Part shown: in pieces, positions 62,856-64,000 of the stretch
How positions within the stretch are numbered: position 1 is the stretch's first letter
Layout of the letters: every line of letters begins with the position of its first letter
From: Paracoccus wurundjeri
Lineage (GTDB): Bacteria; Pseudomonadota; Alphaproteobacteria; Rhodobacterales; Rhodobacteraceae
Reading direction: 5' to 3'
DNA length: 64,000 nt
NCBI RefSeq assembly: GCF_030678915.1
Contig: NZ_JAUUTZ010000011.1
Span: forward strand, 62,001 to 126,000
The notes under the pieces: generated by a model
What the model saw: the letters and a program-made list of their open reading frames with translations, nothing else
Told to the model about the DNA's origin: nothing
Databases searched by the model: none
Program-made: the position numbers and the translations under genes

Positions 62856-63478
62856 TGCAGCACCATGCGATTGATGTAACCGGGCTGGTCGCCTTCGGTC
62901 CGGGCCAGCAGTTCACGGATCGGGGCCTTGGGATCTTCACCCAGCACGAAAGTCAGGGTCAGCGTCTCGAAGCCGTTCATCCGGCTGGCATTCGGATCGT
63001 CCTGCAGCGGATGAAAGCTTGCCGTCCTGTTGTCGTCATTCTGTGTGATCTCGCCGCTTTCGAACAGCGCTTCCTTTATGCGGTTGCGGATATAGAAAGG
63101 GCTGCCACCGGTCAGTTTCGCGATGTCGCGGGTGGTCTGTTCTAAAAAGAAGGTCAGCACCGGATCTCCGCCAGAGATGGGGAATGGCCCGATCTTGCGG
63201 GTCCGGTTGTCGGTTTTCTCGGTCAGTTGAAGGGCGGGCTTGTTGTCGGTTGGATCGGTGAATTCATGCAAAATGACCGAGCCCGCTTCCACCGGTAGAA
63301 AACCGGCCATGTCGGGGCCCTCGACATGCATCGACCAGTTCAGCCCTTCATCCGAAACCGACCACGGCCCCCGTTCCGCAAAAACGGCATCTCCGGCTTC
63401 GCCTGCAGCCAGAGAGGTAGCTGCAAGGCCGCCTGCGGACAGTCCAAGCCAGAAGATCGTGGCGATGCTGCGGATCAT
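62852..63478 (-). CDS. Exported protein of unknown function
   Basis: The 208-residue protein has a signal peptide (about 25 residues, ending SLAAGEAG). The mature part is beta-rich with no motif I recognise: GPWSVSDEGLNWSMHVEGPD, LTFFLEQTTRDIAKLTGGSPF, MNGFETLTLTFVLGEDPKAPI. The start at 63478 has a GGGGGAAA site. An upstream in-frame ATG at 63493 lacks one. It overlaps the small Cys-containing gene and is 182 bp downstream of the receiver-domain gene on the same strand. Confidence 0.7.
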   Translation of the reverse strand: MIRSIATIFWLGLSAGGLAATSLAAGEAGDAVFAERGPWSVSDEGLNWSMHVEGPDMAGFLPVEAGSVILHEFTDPTDNKPALQLTEKTDNRTRKIGPFPISGGDPVLTFFLEQTTRDIAKLTGGSPFYIRNRIKEALFESGEITQNDDNRTASFHPLQDDPNASRMNGFETLTLTFVLGEDPKAPIRELLARTEGDQPGYINRMVLQ

Positions 63479-63660
63479 TATAGTTTCCCCCATGATGGCC
63501 TGCGGAACCCGTGATGCCGCAGATACACGACACTCCGAGGTGCGGCGACAAGGCAAGACATTTACGCGTGATTAAGCTCTCTTCCCCAAGCGTCAGATTT
63601 GCGCCCCGCGCCCGGAAGAGCAAGCCCCGCATGGCCCTACCTAATCCCTTGGTCGCAGGA

Positions 63661-64000
63661 TCAGCTAAGCAGCCGGATCAGGATCTCGCTGAGTTCCGAT
63701 GGCCGCACGGGTTTTTCCACGAGCGGAATTTTCATTTCTGTACAACGTCGTGCGATCTCGGGATCACGATGAGCGGTCACGACCATCGCAGGCAAATACC
63801 TGCCTGCTTCATTGCGAAGCGCCGCGATGGCGGCAAGACCGGTATCACCGCCTTCCAGATTGTAGTCCGCGATGACGATGTCCGGCGGCTCGTCCCCCAT
63901 TGTCGCCAGGGCTTCTGCCGTGCCTCCGGTGACTCTCGCCACCATGCCCAGCGTCTCGGCAAGGATCATCTCGTAACCCCGGCGCACCGCGAGATCGTTC
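63661..64000 (-). CDS. Response-regulator receiver domain, probable C-terminus of a longer protein (runs off right edge)
   Basis: The frame is open to the window edge. The visible 112 residues form a CheY-like receiver: NDLAVRRGYEMI near the start, phosphoacceptor Asp in DIVIADYNLEGG, the conserved Thr in VVTAHRD and Lys in VEKPVRPSELSEIL. A GTG at 63987 could start a short protein, but it would lose the first beta strand and acidic pocket, so the domain must begin beyond the edge. It may be a stand-alone regulator or the C-terminus of a hybrid histidine kinase. Confidence 0.75.
   Translation of the reverse strand, partial: NDLAVRRGYEMILAETLGMVARVTGGTAEALATMGDEPPDIVIADYNLEGGDTGLAAIAALRNEAGRYLPAMVVTAHRDPEIARRCTEMKIPLVEKPVRPSELSEILIRLLS

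Overview
The window is GC-rich chromosomal DNA from an alphaproteobacterium, most likely a Rhodobacterales member close to Paracoccus. The evidence is a (3S)-malyl-CoA/beta-methylmalyl-CoA lyase of the Rhodobacter type, a TauE/SafE gene coupled to a TIGR02186-type gene, a surE-pcm-nlpD-type group, an isoaspartyl-methyltransferase-like gene fused by overlap to tolC, and dense ATGA-overlapping operons. Taxonomy is inferred from gene content only. No insertion sequence, CRISPR array or rRNA is visible. One tRNA (Cys) is present.

Region 1 (1-21825) is a cell-surface and secretion locus. It begins with a polysaccharide pyruvyl transferase cut by the window edge. Next come a small Gly/Asp-rich protein, a PrtD/HlyD-type type I secretion pair and a 685-residue acidic repeat protein without RTX motifs, which I read as secreted cargo. 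Two sulfotransferases follow. A long minus-strand operon then reads rfbC-rfbB-rfbD-rfbA, a WbsX-type protein, a GT2 glycosyltransferase, a 1291-residue multi-domain glycosyltransferase and a nucleotide-sugar epimerase. Together they suggest a rhamnose-containing, possibly sulfated and pyruvylated surface glycan made beside a secreted adhesin-like protein.

Region 2 (22262-35372) has a GAF/Fis-type regulator and an IclR regulator that is divergent from a ten-gene catabolic operon. The operon encodes a carbohydrate ABC importer (binding protein, two permeases, ATPase), a family III CoA-transferase, a binding-protein-like protein with no export signal, an enoyl-CoA hydratase, a XylX-like 2-keto-3-deoxy-pentonate dehydratase, an SDR dehydrogenase and an alpha-ketoglutaric semialdehyde dehydrogenase. 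It mixes CoA-ester chemistry with the end of the oxidative (Weimberg-type) pentose route.

Region 3 (35539-44573) is a second sugar module on the minus strand: Gfo/Idh/MocA oxidoreductase, sugar-phosphate isomerase-like TIM barrel, DUF4432 epimerase-like protein, SDR, and an Rbs-type ABC transporter. It is divergent from a LacI regulator. A 49-codon remnant of a CoA-transferase lies inside this operon. The divergent promoter holds ATCAT motifs spaced exactly 10 bp apart.

Region 4 (44622-50150) is a tartrate/malate locus: two tandem tartrate/D-malate dehydrogenase paralogues, two LysR regulators whose 3' ends overlap, and a D-tartrate dehydratase.

Region 5 (50438-64000) is mostly housekeeping: tRNA-Cys, an isoaspartyl-methyltransferase-like gene with tolC, a conserved protein of unknown function, an nlpD-like lipoprotein, pcm, surE, a TauE exporter with its TIGR02186 partner, malyl-CoA lyase, a D-amino-acid-transaminase-like enzyme, a TM2 protein, an unusual SDR, rpe, two exported proteins of unknown function and a receiver domain cut by the right edge.
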